NCBI GenBank assembly: GCA_035290345.1
Contig: DATDUP010000019.1
Location: forward strand, 1-32,519
DNA length: 32,519 bases
From: DATDUP01 sp035290345
GTDB taxonomy: Bacteria > Patescibacteriota > Patescibacteriia > Magasanikbacterales > UBA922
Direction: 5' to 3'
Shown: one piece after another, positions 23,315 through 31,565 of the stretch
Numbering within the stretch: the stretch's first letter is position 1
Layout: each line of letters opens with the position of its first letter
The notes under the pieces: generated by a model
The model's database searches: none
Told to the model about the DNA's origin: nothing
What the model saw: only the letters and a program-made list of their open reading frames with translations
Translations under genes and position numbers: made by a program

Positions 23315-25084
23315 ATGGAAAAAATTTGGAAACTGCAAAACCCAGCTCCGCCGGAATTTCTGGCCCAATATCCGGAACTGCCGACCTTGGTCGCTGATTT
23401 ATTATATCACCGACAACTTCTCACCCCTGAACAAATTGACGAATTTCTCAATCCTGACTATCTCCACCATGTCCACGACCCCTTCCAGTTCAACCAGATG
23501 GAAAAAGCTGTGGATCGAATTTTTTTAGCGATTGAACAAAAACAAAAAATCACCATTCATGGCGACTATGATGCTGACGGAGTTTGTGCCTCGGTCATCT
23601 TGGCCGACACTCTCCGGGCCTTAGGGAGCAACAATCACGATGTTTTTTTACCCCACCGCGAAGTTGACGGCTATGGCTTGAACGCCAACACCGTAGATTT
23701 GTTCATCCATAATCAGGTAAACTTAATCATCACCTGTGACTGCGGTATCGGCAGTACGGAGGAAATCGCTCAAGCCAAAGCCAAGGGAATCGATACCATT
23801 GTTACCGACCACCATGCTATTCCCGATCAAACTCCGGAGGCCTTCGCGATCATCCATCCCAAAATGCCCAATGAAGCCTACCCAGACAAAGGCTTGTGCG
23901 GCGGAGCCGTGGCTTACAAATTAGCTCAAGCGCTTCTGCGCCGACAAAAAGAAAAAAAACTACCCCTGGTCGGAACCCAGTACTCGCCCAACGCTTTTGA
24001 AAAATGGCTTCTAGATTTAGTCGCCATTGCTTCTGTCGCTGACATGGTACCTTTGTTGGGCGAAACACGAGTTTTAACCAATTTTGGCTTAGTGGTTTTA
24101 AACAAAACCGGTCGCCTTGGTTTACAAAAACTCCTTTTAGAGGCCAGGCTGGTTCAGGAAGCTGATACTGGAGGAGAAAAACGGGAGCTGGATGCCCAAA
24201 CCATTGCTTTTCAAATTGCTCCGCGCATCAATGCGGCTGGCCGTATGGACCATGCTAATGCTGCCTACCAACTCCTGACTACGGGCGATCCTACCGAAGC
24301 CATTGATTTGGCTTTTGCTCTCAACAATAACAATACAGAGCGGCAAAAAACCACTGATGAGCTATTTCGCGAAGCCACCAAACAAATTGCCTCTCAGCCA
24401 GAACAACCAATAAATTTTGTTATCAATCATGACTGGCCAGCTGGCATTATCGGCCTCTTGGCCGGCCGTTTGAAAGACAAATATTATAAACCGGCAATCG
24501 TCATGACGGAAAACGAAGAAGAAATCGTTGGTTCTGGCCGAAGCCTCGAAGGTTTCAATCTCATCCAAGCCTTGCAGACTTGCACTGATTTTTTTAAAAA
24601 ATTTGGCGGCCACCCCTTGGCCTGTGGTTTTACCTTGAAAGATAAAACCCGACGCGAAGAACTACAACAAAAACTTAACGACATTTTCCGCACCGAAACC
24701 GCTGGCCAGGAGCTTCGCCCAATCCTCTACATTGATGCTCAGACTGAACTGGAAAAAGTTGATTGGGATCTGTATAGTCTTTTAGAAAAATTCCGACCTT
24801 TTGGCCAAAACAATGAACGACCAAAATATTTGGCCACTGACTTGACCATTCATAACCTGGAAAAAGTCGGTTCCGACGGGAAACACCTCCGTCTTTTGTT
24901 ACGCACTCCCCGCAATCAAATCCGTAAGGCCATGGGCTGGAGACTGGGCAACGGAAACGGCCATAATTGGGCGCAAGAATTACGGGTTGGCGATCGTCTG
25001 GACATCGTGTTTGAACTGGAAAAAAATACTTGGAACGGCAATGATGAATTGCAGATTACCATCGTCGATTTAAAAAAGAAATAA
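23315..25084 (+). CDS. recJ: Single-stranded-DNA 5'-3' exonuclease RecJ
   Basis: RecJ degrades single-stranded DNA 5' to 3' in recombination and mismatch repair. The 589 residues carry the DHH catalytic motifs: GDYDADGV (83-90), DCG (142-144), DHH (165-167), then GGAVAYKL and the DHHA1 motif GGHPLACGFT. A C-terminal OB-type region follows, with ERPKYLATDLTI. Length fits short RecJ forms. It starts 1 nt after the small membrane protein stop. Confidence 0.96.
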   Translation: MEKIWKLQNPAPPEFLAQYPELPTLVADLLYHRQLLTPEQIDEFLNPDYLHHVHDPFQFNQMEKAVDRIFLAIEQKQKITIHGDYDADGVCASVILADTLRALGSNNHDVFLPHREVDGYGLNANTVDLFIHNQVNLIITCDCGIGSTEEIAQAKAKGIDTIVTDHHAIPDQTPEAFAIIHPKMPNEAYPDKGLCGGAVAYKLAQALLRRQKEKKLPLVGTQYSPNAFEKWLLDLVAIASVADMVPLLGETRVLTNFGLVVLNKTGRLGLQKLLLEARLVQEADTGGEKRELDAQTIAFQIAPRINAAGRMDHANAAYQLLTTGDPTEAIDLAFALNNNNTERQKTTDELFREATKQIASQPEQPINFVINHDWPAGIIGLLAGRLKDKYYKPAIVMTENEEEIVGSGRSLEGFNLIQALQTCTDFFKKFGGHPLACGFTLKDKTRREELQQKLNDIFRTETAGQELRPILYIDAQTELEKVDWDLYSLLEKFRPFGQNNERPKYLATDLTIHNLEKVGSDGKHLRLLLRTPRNQIRKAMGWRLGNGNGHNWAQELRVGDRLDIVFELEKNTWNGNDELQITIVDLKKK

Positions 25085-25093
25085 CCAAAAAAC

Positions 25094-25495
25094 ATGAAAA
25101 CTTTCTTTCTCTATACTGATGGCGGAGCCCGGGGCAATCCAGGGCCAGCGGCCGCCGGGATCGTTATTAAAGATGAAACTAAAAAAACCATCAAAGCCTT
25201 TGGCCAATACCTTGGTGAACAGACAAACAATTTTGCCGAATATACTGCCCTCATCCTCGGCCTGCAAGAAGCAAAAAAACTGGGGGCCGAAACCATCCAC
25301 TGTTTCTTGGACAGTCTCCTGGTTTGTGAACAATTAAACGGCCGCTGGAAAGTCAAAGAACCTAACCTCCAAAAACTATTTGTCCAAGCCTGGAACCTGA
25401 CGCAAGGTTTCAAAAAAATACGCATCGCTCATGTCCGAAGAGAGGACAACGCTGAAGCCGACACCCAAGTGAACCTGGCTTTGGACCAACGCTAA
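25094..25495 (+). CDS. rnhA: Ribonuclease HI family protein
   Basis: This RNase H cleaves RNA in RNA-DNA hybrids. The 133 residues keep all four catalytic acids: D9 (YTDGGARGNPG), E49 (NNFAEYTAL), D73 (CFLDSLLVCEQLNG) and D123 (NAEADTQVN). It is shorter than Escherichia coli RNase HI (155) and lacks its basic protrusion, like the single-domain archaeal and mycobacterial type. It lies 9 nt after recJ in the same operon. Confidence 0.93.
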   Translation: MKTFFLYTDGGARGNPGPAAAGIVIKDETKKTIKAFGQYLGEQTNNFAEYTALILGLQEAKKLGAETIHCFLDSLLVCEQLNGRWKVKEPNLQKLFVQAWNLTQGFKKIRIAHVRREDNAEADTQVNLALDQR

Positions 25496-25500
25496 AGACA

Positions 25501-25523
25501 ACACACCCGCTAGGGTGTGTTTC
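25501..25523 (+). terminator. Terminator between recJ-rnhA and the convergent heat-shock operon
   Basis: ACACACCC (25501-25508) and GGGTGTGT (25513-25520) form a perfect 8-bp stem with a 4-nt loop. T tracts are weak on both sides (TTCATT on plus, TTGTCTTT on minus). It serves convergent operons and may be bidirectional. Confidence 0.65.
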
Positions 25524-25533
25524 ATTAGGCTAA

Positions 25534-26010
25534 TTATTCAATCCAGCCCCGTCGCGTTTGCAATCTAAAAGAAAAAGCCAAAAATATGGGAAGTAATAGC
25601 CAAACAATCAAACTGGGAATGGTCGCAAACCCATAATGCCAAACTGGTAGTAAATCAATTTCCAAAGAAGCCGGTAGGAAAAAATGGGCTAAGCTAATCA
25701 ATAATCCGCTCAACACCAGACGAGAAATTAAATTCGTGGCCGTTTGCGTAGGGGTGACAGCCTGAGAAAATTGGCCCACCGGGGCAAAAGAAAAAAGAAA
25801 ACAAAAGAAGAGAAAGATAAAGACAAAAAAGAGAAGAGGCAGATACTGATCCCAGCCCCAGACCAGAGAAAAATCAGGAAAAAAATGAAAAAATAACCAA
25901 GTGGCCAAAGGGGCGAGATAGACGGAAAAAAAAGCAAGAAATAATTTCTCTTTTTTGAAAAAAACATTTAGAAGAAAGGTACTGGCTAATAATAAATAAG
26001 CTAAGGTCAT
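25534..26010 (-). CDS. Hydrophobic membrane protein at the end of the dnaK operon
   Basis: I do not recognise this 158-residue, strongly hydrophobic protein. It has about four to five membrane helices, a phenylalanine-rich middle (LLFFVFIFLFFCFLFSF) and a basic C-terminus (RLQTRRGWIE). It begins 4 nt after the dnaJ stop, so it is the last gene of the heat-shock operon. Low-complexity Phe codons could mislead, but the frame is intact and the spacing typical. Confidence 0.65.
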   Translation of the reverse strand: MTLAYLLLASTFLLNVFFKKEKLFLAFFSVYLAPLATWLFFHFFPDFSLVWGWDQYLPLLFFVFIFLFFCFLFSFAPVGQFSQAVTPTQTATNLISRLVLSGLLISLAHFFLPASLEIDLLPVWHYGFATIPSLIVWLLLPIFLAFSFRLQTRRGWIE

Positions 26011-26014
26011 ATGG

Positions 26015-27124
26015 TTATAATTCTTCCGCTAAGTCCTGCAATAATTGTTTAGCTCGCCGTGACACCTTGCGGGGCGTTTGCACCTTCACCCGTAGATAGT
26101 GATCCCCCCGACCGTTCCGACCCAGACGACCAAAACCCAAACCTTTGAGTCTGATCAGTTCCTGTGATTGCACTCCTGCCGGAATAACCACTGTCTTTTT
26201 TCCATCTAAGGTTTCTACTTCTACTTTATCACCTAAAGCGGCTTGAGAAAAATTCACTGCTACCTCGGTATAAACATCGTGGCCATCTCTCTCCCAACCC
26301 GCTTTTGGCGCCACATGGACTACCACATACAAATCACCGGCAGTCTGATTTTTTCCTAAATTTTCTCCCTTACCACTTAAACGTAAGGTCTGGCCATCAT
26401 CAATCCCGGCGGGGATCTTAACTGTCAAATCCAATTCCCCTTTCACATTCCCCTGGCCAGAACAATGACGACAGGGCTTTTCTACAATCGTTCCCTGACC
26501 AGAACAGCGCGGACACACTGCTACGGTCTGCATCGCTCCTAAAAAAGTCTGTTGCACCCGCCGTACCTGTCCCTGGCCCTGACAATCCGGACATTTTTTA
26601 GTATTACTCCCCGCTTCAGCCCCCGAACCCTGGCAAACCGGGCAAACTACTTGTTGACGTAAACGAATTGGTTTTTCTGTGCCAAAAGCAGCTTCTGATA
26701 AACTGATTTCTACATCCACCCTAATATCCCCGCCCCGTTGCCGATGGCGAGATGAAGATTGTCCAGAAAAAGACTGGCCAAAACCAAAAATATCTCCAAA
26801 AAGATCATTCAGATCGGCGCCACCAAAATTAAAAGAATAACTGCCATTATTACCGCCCCGAGCGGCTCGCATAAAATCATCCCAATTCATTCCTCCGCCA
26901 AAACCACCTTGGGTATCAAAATCTGAGCCAAATTGGTCATAGCGTTTTCTTTTCTCTGCATCGCCTAACACCTGATAAGCTTCATTTATCTCCTTGAATT
27001 TTTTTTCATCCCCACCTGGACGGTCAGGATGAAATTGCAAGGCAAGCTTTTTAAACGCCTTTTTTATTTCGTCCGCATTGGCGTTTCTTTCCACGCCCAG
27101 AAGTTGATAATAATCTTTGGACAT
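26015..27124 (-). CDS. dnaJ: Chaperone DnaJ
   Basis: DnaJ delivers substrates to DnaK and stimulates its ATPase. The 369 residues include the J domain with HPD at 32-34, a Gly/Phe-rich linker (about 70-120), and four zinc-binding repeats at C161/C164, C178/C181, C204/C207 and C218/C221, followed by the C-terminal substrate-binding domain. It is a complete class A DnaJ. A strong hairpin separates it from dnaK, and no SD is visible. Confidence 0.97.
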   Translation of the reverse strand: MSKDYYQLLGVERNANADEIKKAFKKLALQFHPDRPGGDEKKFKEINEAYQVLGDAEKRKRYDQFGSDFDTQGGFGGGMNWDDFMRAARGGNNGSYSFNFGGADLNDLFGDIFGFGQSFSGQSSSRHRQRGGDIRVDVEISLSEAAFGTEKPIRLRQQVVCPVCQGSGAEAGSNTKKCPDCQGQGQVRRVQQTFLGAMQTVAVCPRCSGQGTIVEKPCRHCSGQGNVKGELDLTVKIPAGIDDGQTLRLSGKGENLGKNQTAGDLYVVVHVAPKAGWERDGHDVYTEVAVNFSQAALGDKVEVETLDGKKTVVIPAGVQSQELIRLKGLGFGRLGRNGRGDHYLRVKVQTPRKVSRRAKQLLQDLAEEL

Positions 27125-27133
27125 AATGACAGC

Positions 27134-27156
27134 GGAGCAGACTCATCGTCTGCTCC
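27134..27156 (-). other. Hairpin in the dnaK-dnaJ gap, no T tract
   Basis: GGAGCAGAC (27134-27142) and GTCTGCTCC (27148-27156) form a perfect 9-bp stem with a 5-nt loop in the 48-nt gap. Without a T run it is unlikely to terminate. It may shield the dnaK mRNA 3' end or lower dnaJ expression. Confidence 0.7.
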
Positions 27157-27172
27157 TGATATCGACTTTTAA

Positions 27173-29077
27173 TTAATTCACCACTTCGCCTTCAATCGGG
27201 CCTTCTTCTTTTTTAGGTTCTTCTTTTGACCCGGTCGTCGGGCCGTTTCCTGGTTGTCCTGAAGCCTGATTGGCCTGGTACATCTTCATTCCCACGGCTT
27301 GCGCTGCTTGTGACAGGACTTCCGCGGCTTTTTTAATTGCTTCTCCATCTTCTGTTTCGCGTACCGCCTGTAGACCTTTTATCCCTTCCGCGACTTTTTC
27401 TTTCTCTTCAGCAGTAATCACCACCTTCTTTTCTTCTATTTCCTTCATCATTTTTTCCGTAGTATAAATCATGGTATCAGCCAAATTACGCGCTTCAATC
27501 AATTCCTGCTTCTTTTTATCTTCCCCCGCATGGGTTTCCGCTTCTGCCTTCATTTTTTCCACTTCGTCTTTGGATAAGCCAGAAGAAGCAGTTATCCGGA
27601 TTGATTGCTCTTTGTTAGTGGCTCGATCCTTAGCTTTGACGTTTAAAATACCATTCGCATCAATATCAAAGCTGACTTCTATTTGAGGCACACCTCGGGG
27701 GGCTGGTGGCAAACCATCCAAAATGAAACGGCCCAGTGTCTTATTGTCCGTAGCCATTGGTCGTTCCCCTTGCAAGACATGAATCTCTACACTGGGCTGA
27801 TTATCTGCCGCGGTAGAAAACACTTGAGTCTTCGAAGTCGGGATGGTCGTGTTCCGTTCAATTAACTTGGTCATAACGCTTCCCAAAGTTTCAATCCCCA
27901 AAGACAAAGGAGTCACATCTAACAAAAGCACATCCTTAACATCTCCTTGAAGAACACCGCCTTGAACCGCTGCGCCCACGGCCACCACTTCATCTGGATT
28001 GACGCTGATATTTGGCTTCTTGTTGAAAAACTTTTCCACTGTCTGCAAGACGATTGGCATCCGGGTCATACCTCCCACCATCACCACCTCATGTAAATCG
28101 TTAACAGTCAATTTGGCATCAGCCAAAGCTTGGCGTACTGGCCCTAAAGTCTTTTCTACTAAATCGCCAATCAGTTCTTCCAATTTGGAACGGGTCAAAG
28201 TCAACAATAGATGTTTGGGACCGTTAGCATCAGAAGTGATGAAAGGCTGATTGATTTCCGTTTCTTGGGCTGTTGACAACTCAATTTTAGCTTTTTCGGC
28301 CGCTTCCTTTATTCTTTGTAAGGCCAAAGGATCGCGACCCAAATCAATACCGTTCTCTCGCTTAAACTCACTGATAATCCAATTGATGATTGTCTGGTCA
28401 AAATCATCACCGCCTAAATGGGTATCACCGTTCGTCGATAAGACCTGTACAGTATCAGCTGAGACTTCGAGAATGGAAATATCAAAAGTACCACCACCTA
28501 AATCATAAACAGCGATTTTCTGATCTTTCTTTTTGTCAAAACCATAGGCCAAAGCAGCGGCCGTCGGTTCATTAATAATCCGCAAAACTTTCAAGCCAGC
28601 AATTTCACCCGCATCTTTAGTCGCTTGCCGTTGGGAATCGTCAAAATAGGCCGGAACAGTGATGACCGCTTCTGTCACCGGCTCACCCAACCGCGCTTCA
28701 GCATCTGCTTTCATTTTTTGAAGAACCATGGCCGAAATTTCCTGGGGGGTGTACTCCTTGTCTCCCATCTTTACTTTCAAACGTTCCCCATCCGGATTAA
28801 TCGTAAACGGCATGTTCTTTTTCATTTGCTGGACTTCCGCATCATTGTAACGTCGGCCGATAAAACGCTTTATGGAATACAAAGTATTCTGAGGATTGGT
28901 AACCGCCTGACGCTTGGCCAACAGGCCAACCAATCTTTCCCCGGTCTTAGAAGTAGCTAAAACCGAAGGCGTGGTACGCATTCCTTCTTTATTTTCCAAA
29001 ACTTTGGGTTGACCACCTTCGATAATGGCCATGCAGGAATTGGTTGTCCCCAAATCTATTCCTAACACTTTTGACAT
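27173..29077 (-). CDS. dnaK: Chaperone DnaK (Hsp70)
   Basis: DnaK is the ATP-driven Hsp70 chaperone. The 634 residues have the full family layout: nucleotide-binding domain from VLGIDLGTTNSC, with AVITVPAYFDDSQRQAT and IAVYDLGGGTFDIS, the linker DVLLLDVTPLSLGIET, the substrate-binding domain and a C-terminal lid. The tail ends EGPIEGEVVN, close to the usual EEVK-like end. It lies between hsp20 and dnaJ, with hairpins on both sides. Confidence 0.98.
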   Translation of the reverse strand: MSKVLGIDLGTTNSCMAIIEGGQPKVLENKEGMRTTPSVLATSKTGERLVGLLAKRQAVTNPQNTLYSIKRFIGRRYNDAEVQQMKKNMPFTINPDGERLKVKMGDKEYTPQEISAMVLQKMKADAEARLGEPVTEAVITVPAYFDDSQRQATKDAGEIAGLKVLRIINEPTAAALAYGFDKKKDQKIAVYDLGGGTFDISILEVSADTVQVLSTNGDTHLGGDDFDQTIINWIISEFKRENGIDLGRDPLALQRIKEAAEKAKIELSTAQETEINQPFITSDANGPKHLLLTLTRSKLEELIGDLVEKTLGPVRQALADAKLTVNDLHEVVMVGGMTRMPIVLQTVEKFFNKKPNISVNPDEVVAVGAAVQGGVLQGDVKDVLLLDVTPLSLGIETLGSVMTKLIERNTTIPTSKTQVFSTAADNQPSVEIHVLQGERPMATDNKTLGRFILDGLPPAPRGVPQIEVSFDIDANGILNVKAKDRATNKEQSIRITASSGLSKDEVEKMKAEAETHAGEDKKKQELIEARNLADTMIYTTEKMMKEIEEKKVVITAEEKEKVAEGIKGLQAVRETEDGEAIKKAAEVLSQAAQAVGMKMYQANQASGQPGNGPTTGSKEEPKKEEGPIEGEVVN

Positions 29078-29112
29078 ATTTGTATTTAGTTATTAACTAA
29101 TTAGTTATCCAG

Positions 29113-29144
29113 GTCTAGAGAGCCTGGCTCTCCAGGGTCTAGAC
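29113..29144 (-). other. Nested hairpin in the hsp20-dnaK gap, no T tract
   Basis: Outer stem GTCTAGA/TCTAGAC (29113-29119 with 29138-29144) encloses inner stem CCTGG/CCAGG (29123-29127 with 29132-29136) with a 4-nt loop. It lies within the heat-shock operon, followed towards dnaK... reading direction by the dnaK leader lying to its left. No T tract is present, so a processing or stability role is more likely than termination. Confidence 0.65.
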
Positions 29145-29150
29145 AACAAA

Positions 29151-29594
29151 TTATTTATTTTTCTTCACGATCTTTATATCTATCTTGGCCGCTTTCGTCG
29201 GTTCAGCTTTGGGACAGGTAATTTTCAATAAACCATCTGCGAACTCGGCTCTGATTTTATCCTCCTTAATGGCCGTTGGTAAGGCTACTTGACGAAAGAA
29301 TGAACCACTGCGGATTTCTTTACGATAGTAATTCTTCTCATCAATTTCATGCTCTTTATTGACTTCTCCCTGGACAGTCAAGACCCCTTTTTCCACGGAA
29401 ATTTTTACTTCTTCCGGCTTAACTCCGGCTAGTTGTGATTCAACCATGACGGCCTCCTTGGTCTCATAAATATCCATGGTCGGGACAAAACCACCGACCA
29501 GCTTTTCTGCCCCGGCAGTGGCGGGCAAACGACCGACCAAATTACCCATTTCTTCAAACGGATCCCACATGGGATACCAACGGACTAAAGACAT
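29151..29594 (-). CDS. Small heat-shock protein (Hsp20/alpha-crystallin)
   Basis: This ATP-independent holdase of 147 residues prevents aggregation of unfolding proteins. The N-terminal arm (MSLVRWYPMWDPFEEM) is typical of bacterial class A forms. The alpha-crystallin domain runs from about residue 38 (PTMDIYETKEAVMVESQLAGV) to the conserved FADGLLKITCPK motif, followed by a lysine-rich tail with IDIKIV acting as the I-x-I/V anchor. It lies between grpE and dnaK, so it shares the HrcA-controlled transcript. Confidence 0.94.
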   Translation of the reverse strand: MSLVRWYPMWDPFEEMGNLVGRLPATAGAEKLVGGFVPTMDIYETKEAVMVESQLAGVKPEEVKISVEKGVLTVQGEVNKEHEIDEKNYYRKEIRSGSFFRQVALPTAIKEDKIRAEFADGLLKITCPKAEPTKAAKIDIKIVKKNK

Positions 29595-29603
29595 ACAATT
29601 ATA

Positions 29604-30191
29604 TTATTCTACTTCTTCGCCCCCGTTCGAGGTGGAAGAAGGATTAAGATTATCTGATTTTTTTTTCGCCACAATTACCCGAGCCGGTTTGATCACCTGG
29701 CCAGCTCGCTGATAACCAGGGTCAATTTCTTGTAAAATAGTGCCTTCCTCAGCTTCCGACTCTTCTTCACCCACTGCTTCATGTTGGGCCGGAGAAAAAA
29801 TTTGGCCTACAGTTTCTTGTTCTTTCACCCCGTAACTAGCTAAAACATCGCCAAACTGTTTCTTTATACATTCCATTCCTTTAGCCCAACCCACCCAATT
29901 ATCCCCATTCGCTTCTGGCTGGGACAAGAATGCTTTCTTCAAATTATCATATACGGGAGTAAAATCAGTGAGAATCCGTTCCTCTATCTGCTGTCGCCAC
30001 CGTCCTTGATTTTCTGCCACTTCTTTTTGTAAATTGGCATAGTCCGCTCGCGCTCGCAACCAACCATTTTGCGCTTCGGCCAACTCCTCTTTCAACTTTT
30101 TGTTATCTTCTCCCCGGTGAAACAACCGCGGTTTTTTTTCCGGATTTTCTTCTTTGTTCATTTTTGGCTCATTATCAACGATATCGGTCAT
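29604..30191 (-). CDS. grpE: Nucleotide exchange factor GrpE
   Basis: GrpE releases ADP from DnaK. The 195 residues have an acidic/basic disordered start, a long helix (about 30-75, with ARADYANLQKEVAENQGRW) and the C-terminal beta domain with IFSPAQHEAVGEEES and the GYQRAGQVIKPARVIV signature, then a Ser/Asn/Glu-rich tail. The gene starts 2 nt after the hrcA stop and has no SD, suggesting coupling. Confidence 0.95.
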   Translation of the reverse strand: MTDIVDNEPKMNKEENPEKKPRLFHRGEDNKKLKEELAEAQNGWLRARADYANLQKEVAENQGRWRQQIEERILTDFTPVYDNLKKAFLSQPEANGDNWVGWAKGMECIKKQFGDVLASYGVKEQETVGQIFSPAQHEAVGEEESEAEEGTILQEIDPGYQRAGQVIKPARVIVAKKKSDNLNPSSTSNGGEEVE

Positions 30192-30193
30192 AA

Positions 30194-30862
30194 TTATTTC
30201 AACAACTGTTTAGTAAATTGAATTAAACCTACATTAGTGGCATAGTCCATACGCATCGGACCGAGAATCGCTAATAAACTATCGGCATTTATTCGCGTAC
30301 CAATCAAACTGCAGGCTTGACCCAAAGGATTATCATTACCCACCAGGATACGATACTCCCCATCGATCAATTCGTATAAATCCGCCAACCTTTCTTCACA
30401 ATGATCAAAAATCGTGGAAAAATTCACCACATGTGCGTAATCCCTGAATTCTGGTTGGGAAAATAAGGAGGCCATTCCGGTGTAATACACACTGTCCGGA
30501 TTCAAGGCTAGAATAATACCATTACCAGTAATTTCCGCCAAGGCCTTCGCAAGATTCTTTCTCGGGTCGCTACCCGCCCCTGTGGCAGCATCTAACAAAG
30601 CCTGTTGGTGCTTTTTCTTCAAACTACCGGGCCTGGCCAATTTCTCTACATAATATTGATACCCTTTTTCTGTGGGAATACGGCCAGCGGAAGTATGAGG
30701 ATGGGTCAAAAAGCCTTCTTGCTCCAAAGCACGCATTTCATTGCGGATCGTGGCCCCGCTCACATCTAAATCTGATATCAAAAGCTTGGACCCGACTGGT
30801 TCGGCCCGATCAATATAATTTTCAATAATGAGTTTTAACAAGGTCTCTCGACGAGCTTCCAT
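30194..30862 (-). CDS. hrcA: Heat-inducible repressor HrcA, shortened form
   Basis: HrcA represses heat-shock genes by binding the CIRCE operator. Only 222 residues are present against about 340 usually. The N-terminal winged helix is complete (VSGATIRNEMRALEQEGFL and HTSAGRIPTEKGY). The C-terminal signature LLAILGPMRMDYATNVGLI is also kept. The missing length is therefore internal, in the middle GAF-like and dimerisation insert region, not a truncation. It sits first in its operon and its start codon abuts a CIRCE-like dyad, so autoregulation is expected. Confidence 0.94.
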   Translation of the reverse strand: MEARRETLLKLIIENYIDRAEPVGSKLLISDLDVSGATIRNEMRALEQEGFLTHPHTSAGRIPTEKGYQYYVEKLARPGSLKKKHQQALLDAATGAGSDPRKNLAKALAEITGNGIILALNPDSVYYTGMASLFSQPEFRDYAHVVNFSTIFDHCEERLADLYELIDGEYRILVGNDNPLGQACSLIGTRINADSLLAILGPMRMDYATNVGLIQFTKQLLK

Positions 30863-30893
30863 ATTATCACTCTAAATCAACGAGTGATAATAT
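30861..30893 (-). promoter_or_regulatory. CIRCE-type HrcA operator
   Basis: TTATCACTC (30864-30872), nine bases and GAGTGATAA (30882-30890) form a perfect 9-N9-9 inverted repeat, extended to 12-bp arms (30861-30872 with 30882-30893). The classic CIRCE is TTAGCACTC-N9-GAGTGCTAA, so each arm differs by one symmetrical base. It fills the space between the -10 and the hrcA start codon. Confidence 0.88.
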
Positions 30894-30917
30894 ACCACTG
30901 CCACTCTCCCCTGTCAA
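30889..30917 (-). promoter_or_regulatory. Promoter of the hrcA-dnaJ operon
   Basis: On the minus strand a perfect TTGACA (30912-30917), a 17-nt spacer and TATATT (30889-30894, with TGG extension) lie 26 nt before hrcA. The -10 overlaps the CIRCE arm. Confidence 0.8.
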
Positions 30918-30925
30918 ATGCTAAG

Positions 30926-30934
30926 TTATCCACA
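30926..30934 (+). promoter_or_regulatory. Perfect DnaA-box sequence
   Basis: TTATCCACA lies between the heat-shock promoter and the SPFH gene terminator, about 1.4 kb from yidC, a gene often near the replication origin. A single site is not proof of function. Confidence 0.25.
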
Positions 30935-30959
30935 AATCAAAACCGGCCCTAAGGCCGGT
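30935..30959 (-). terminator. Terminator of the yidC-SPFH unit
   Basis: ACCGGCC (30942-30948) pairs with GGCCGGT (30953-30959) around a 4-nt loop, followed by TTTTGATTTG on the minus strand, 6 nt after the SPFH stop codon. Confidence 0.8.
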
Positions 30960-30965
30960 CTTTTG

Positions 30966-31556
30966 TTACTTGTCAGCAGTCCGTTTATATTCACTGACAT
31001 CAGCAATTTCACTCAGGAGAACATTTTCTACATAAATGCCGCGGGAATAAAAGATTCTTTCCAATTCATTTTTCAATTCCGTCTCTACTGCATCTCGCTT
31101 TGCGCCCAAGATATCAGCCTTATCAAAACGGCTCATCACCATCCGAATACGACTACGCACTGTCGGACGGATAATCTTAGCCACAAAATCTTCGCCAATC
31201 GTTTGCCAAATCGCTGGAATCTGATGGATGTCTAGACGTAAAAGAATGGTTCCCTCAACCCCGATCCGGATACTATCTTGAGTAATCGTGGCGATAGGGA
31301 TATCACCCATGGCTTTCTCATTTTCCGGATTAAATTCTCGAGAAATACTGTATTCCAGAGTTTGAGTATTAAAAAGTTTAGCTTTCTGCCAAAAAGGAAT
31401 CTTCAAATGCAAGCCCGGGGTGAGCACCTTTTTCAGGACACCGCGGCCCAAGTCATAGACACAAGCCACATAACCAGGCGGGACATAGATAAACACGCCT
31501 TTCAAGACGTCTTCCATGACAAAGGAATACATTAGCTTGTCAATTGAATCACTCAT
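30966..31556 (-). CDS. Band-7/SPFH (prohibitin-like) domain protein
   Basis: SPFH proteins form large membrane-associated rings that organise proteases and insertases. The 196 residues have the SPFH core: VPPGYVACVYDLGRGVLKKVLTPGLHLKIP, then SIRIGVEGTILLRLD and a late helical part (LGAKRDAVETELKNELERIF) with YVENVLLSEI. There is no clear N-terminal transmembrane helix and no long C-terminal coiled coil, so it is a minimal form. It follows yidC by 9 nt, which makes a link to membrane protein insertion or quality control plausible. Confidence 0.85.
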   Translation of the reverse strand: MSDSIDKLMYSFVMEDVLKGVFIYVPPGYVACVYDLGRGVLKKVLTPGLHLKIPFWQKAKLFNTQTLEYSISREFNPENEKAMGDIPIATITQDSIRIGVEGTILLRLDIHQIPAIWQTIGEDFVAKIIRPTVRSRIRMVMSRFDKADILGAKRDAVETELKNELERIFYSRGIYVENVLLSEIADVSEYKRTADK

Positions 31557-31565
31557 AAATTTAGC

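Noticed and set aside
27134..27156. Rho-independent terminator between dnaK and dnaJ
   Set aside because: The stem is strong but there is no T run on the minus strand, and dnaJ has no promoter I can recognise.
29078..29110. CIRCE or separate promoter before dnaK
   Set aside because: Only AT-rich palindromes (such as TAACTAATTAGTTA) are present, without CIRCE sequence or a convincing -35/-10 pair.
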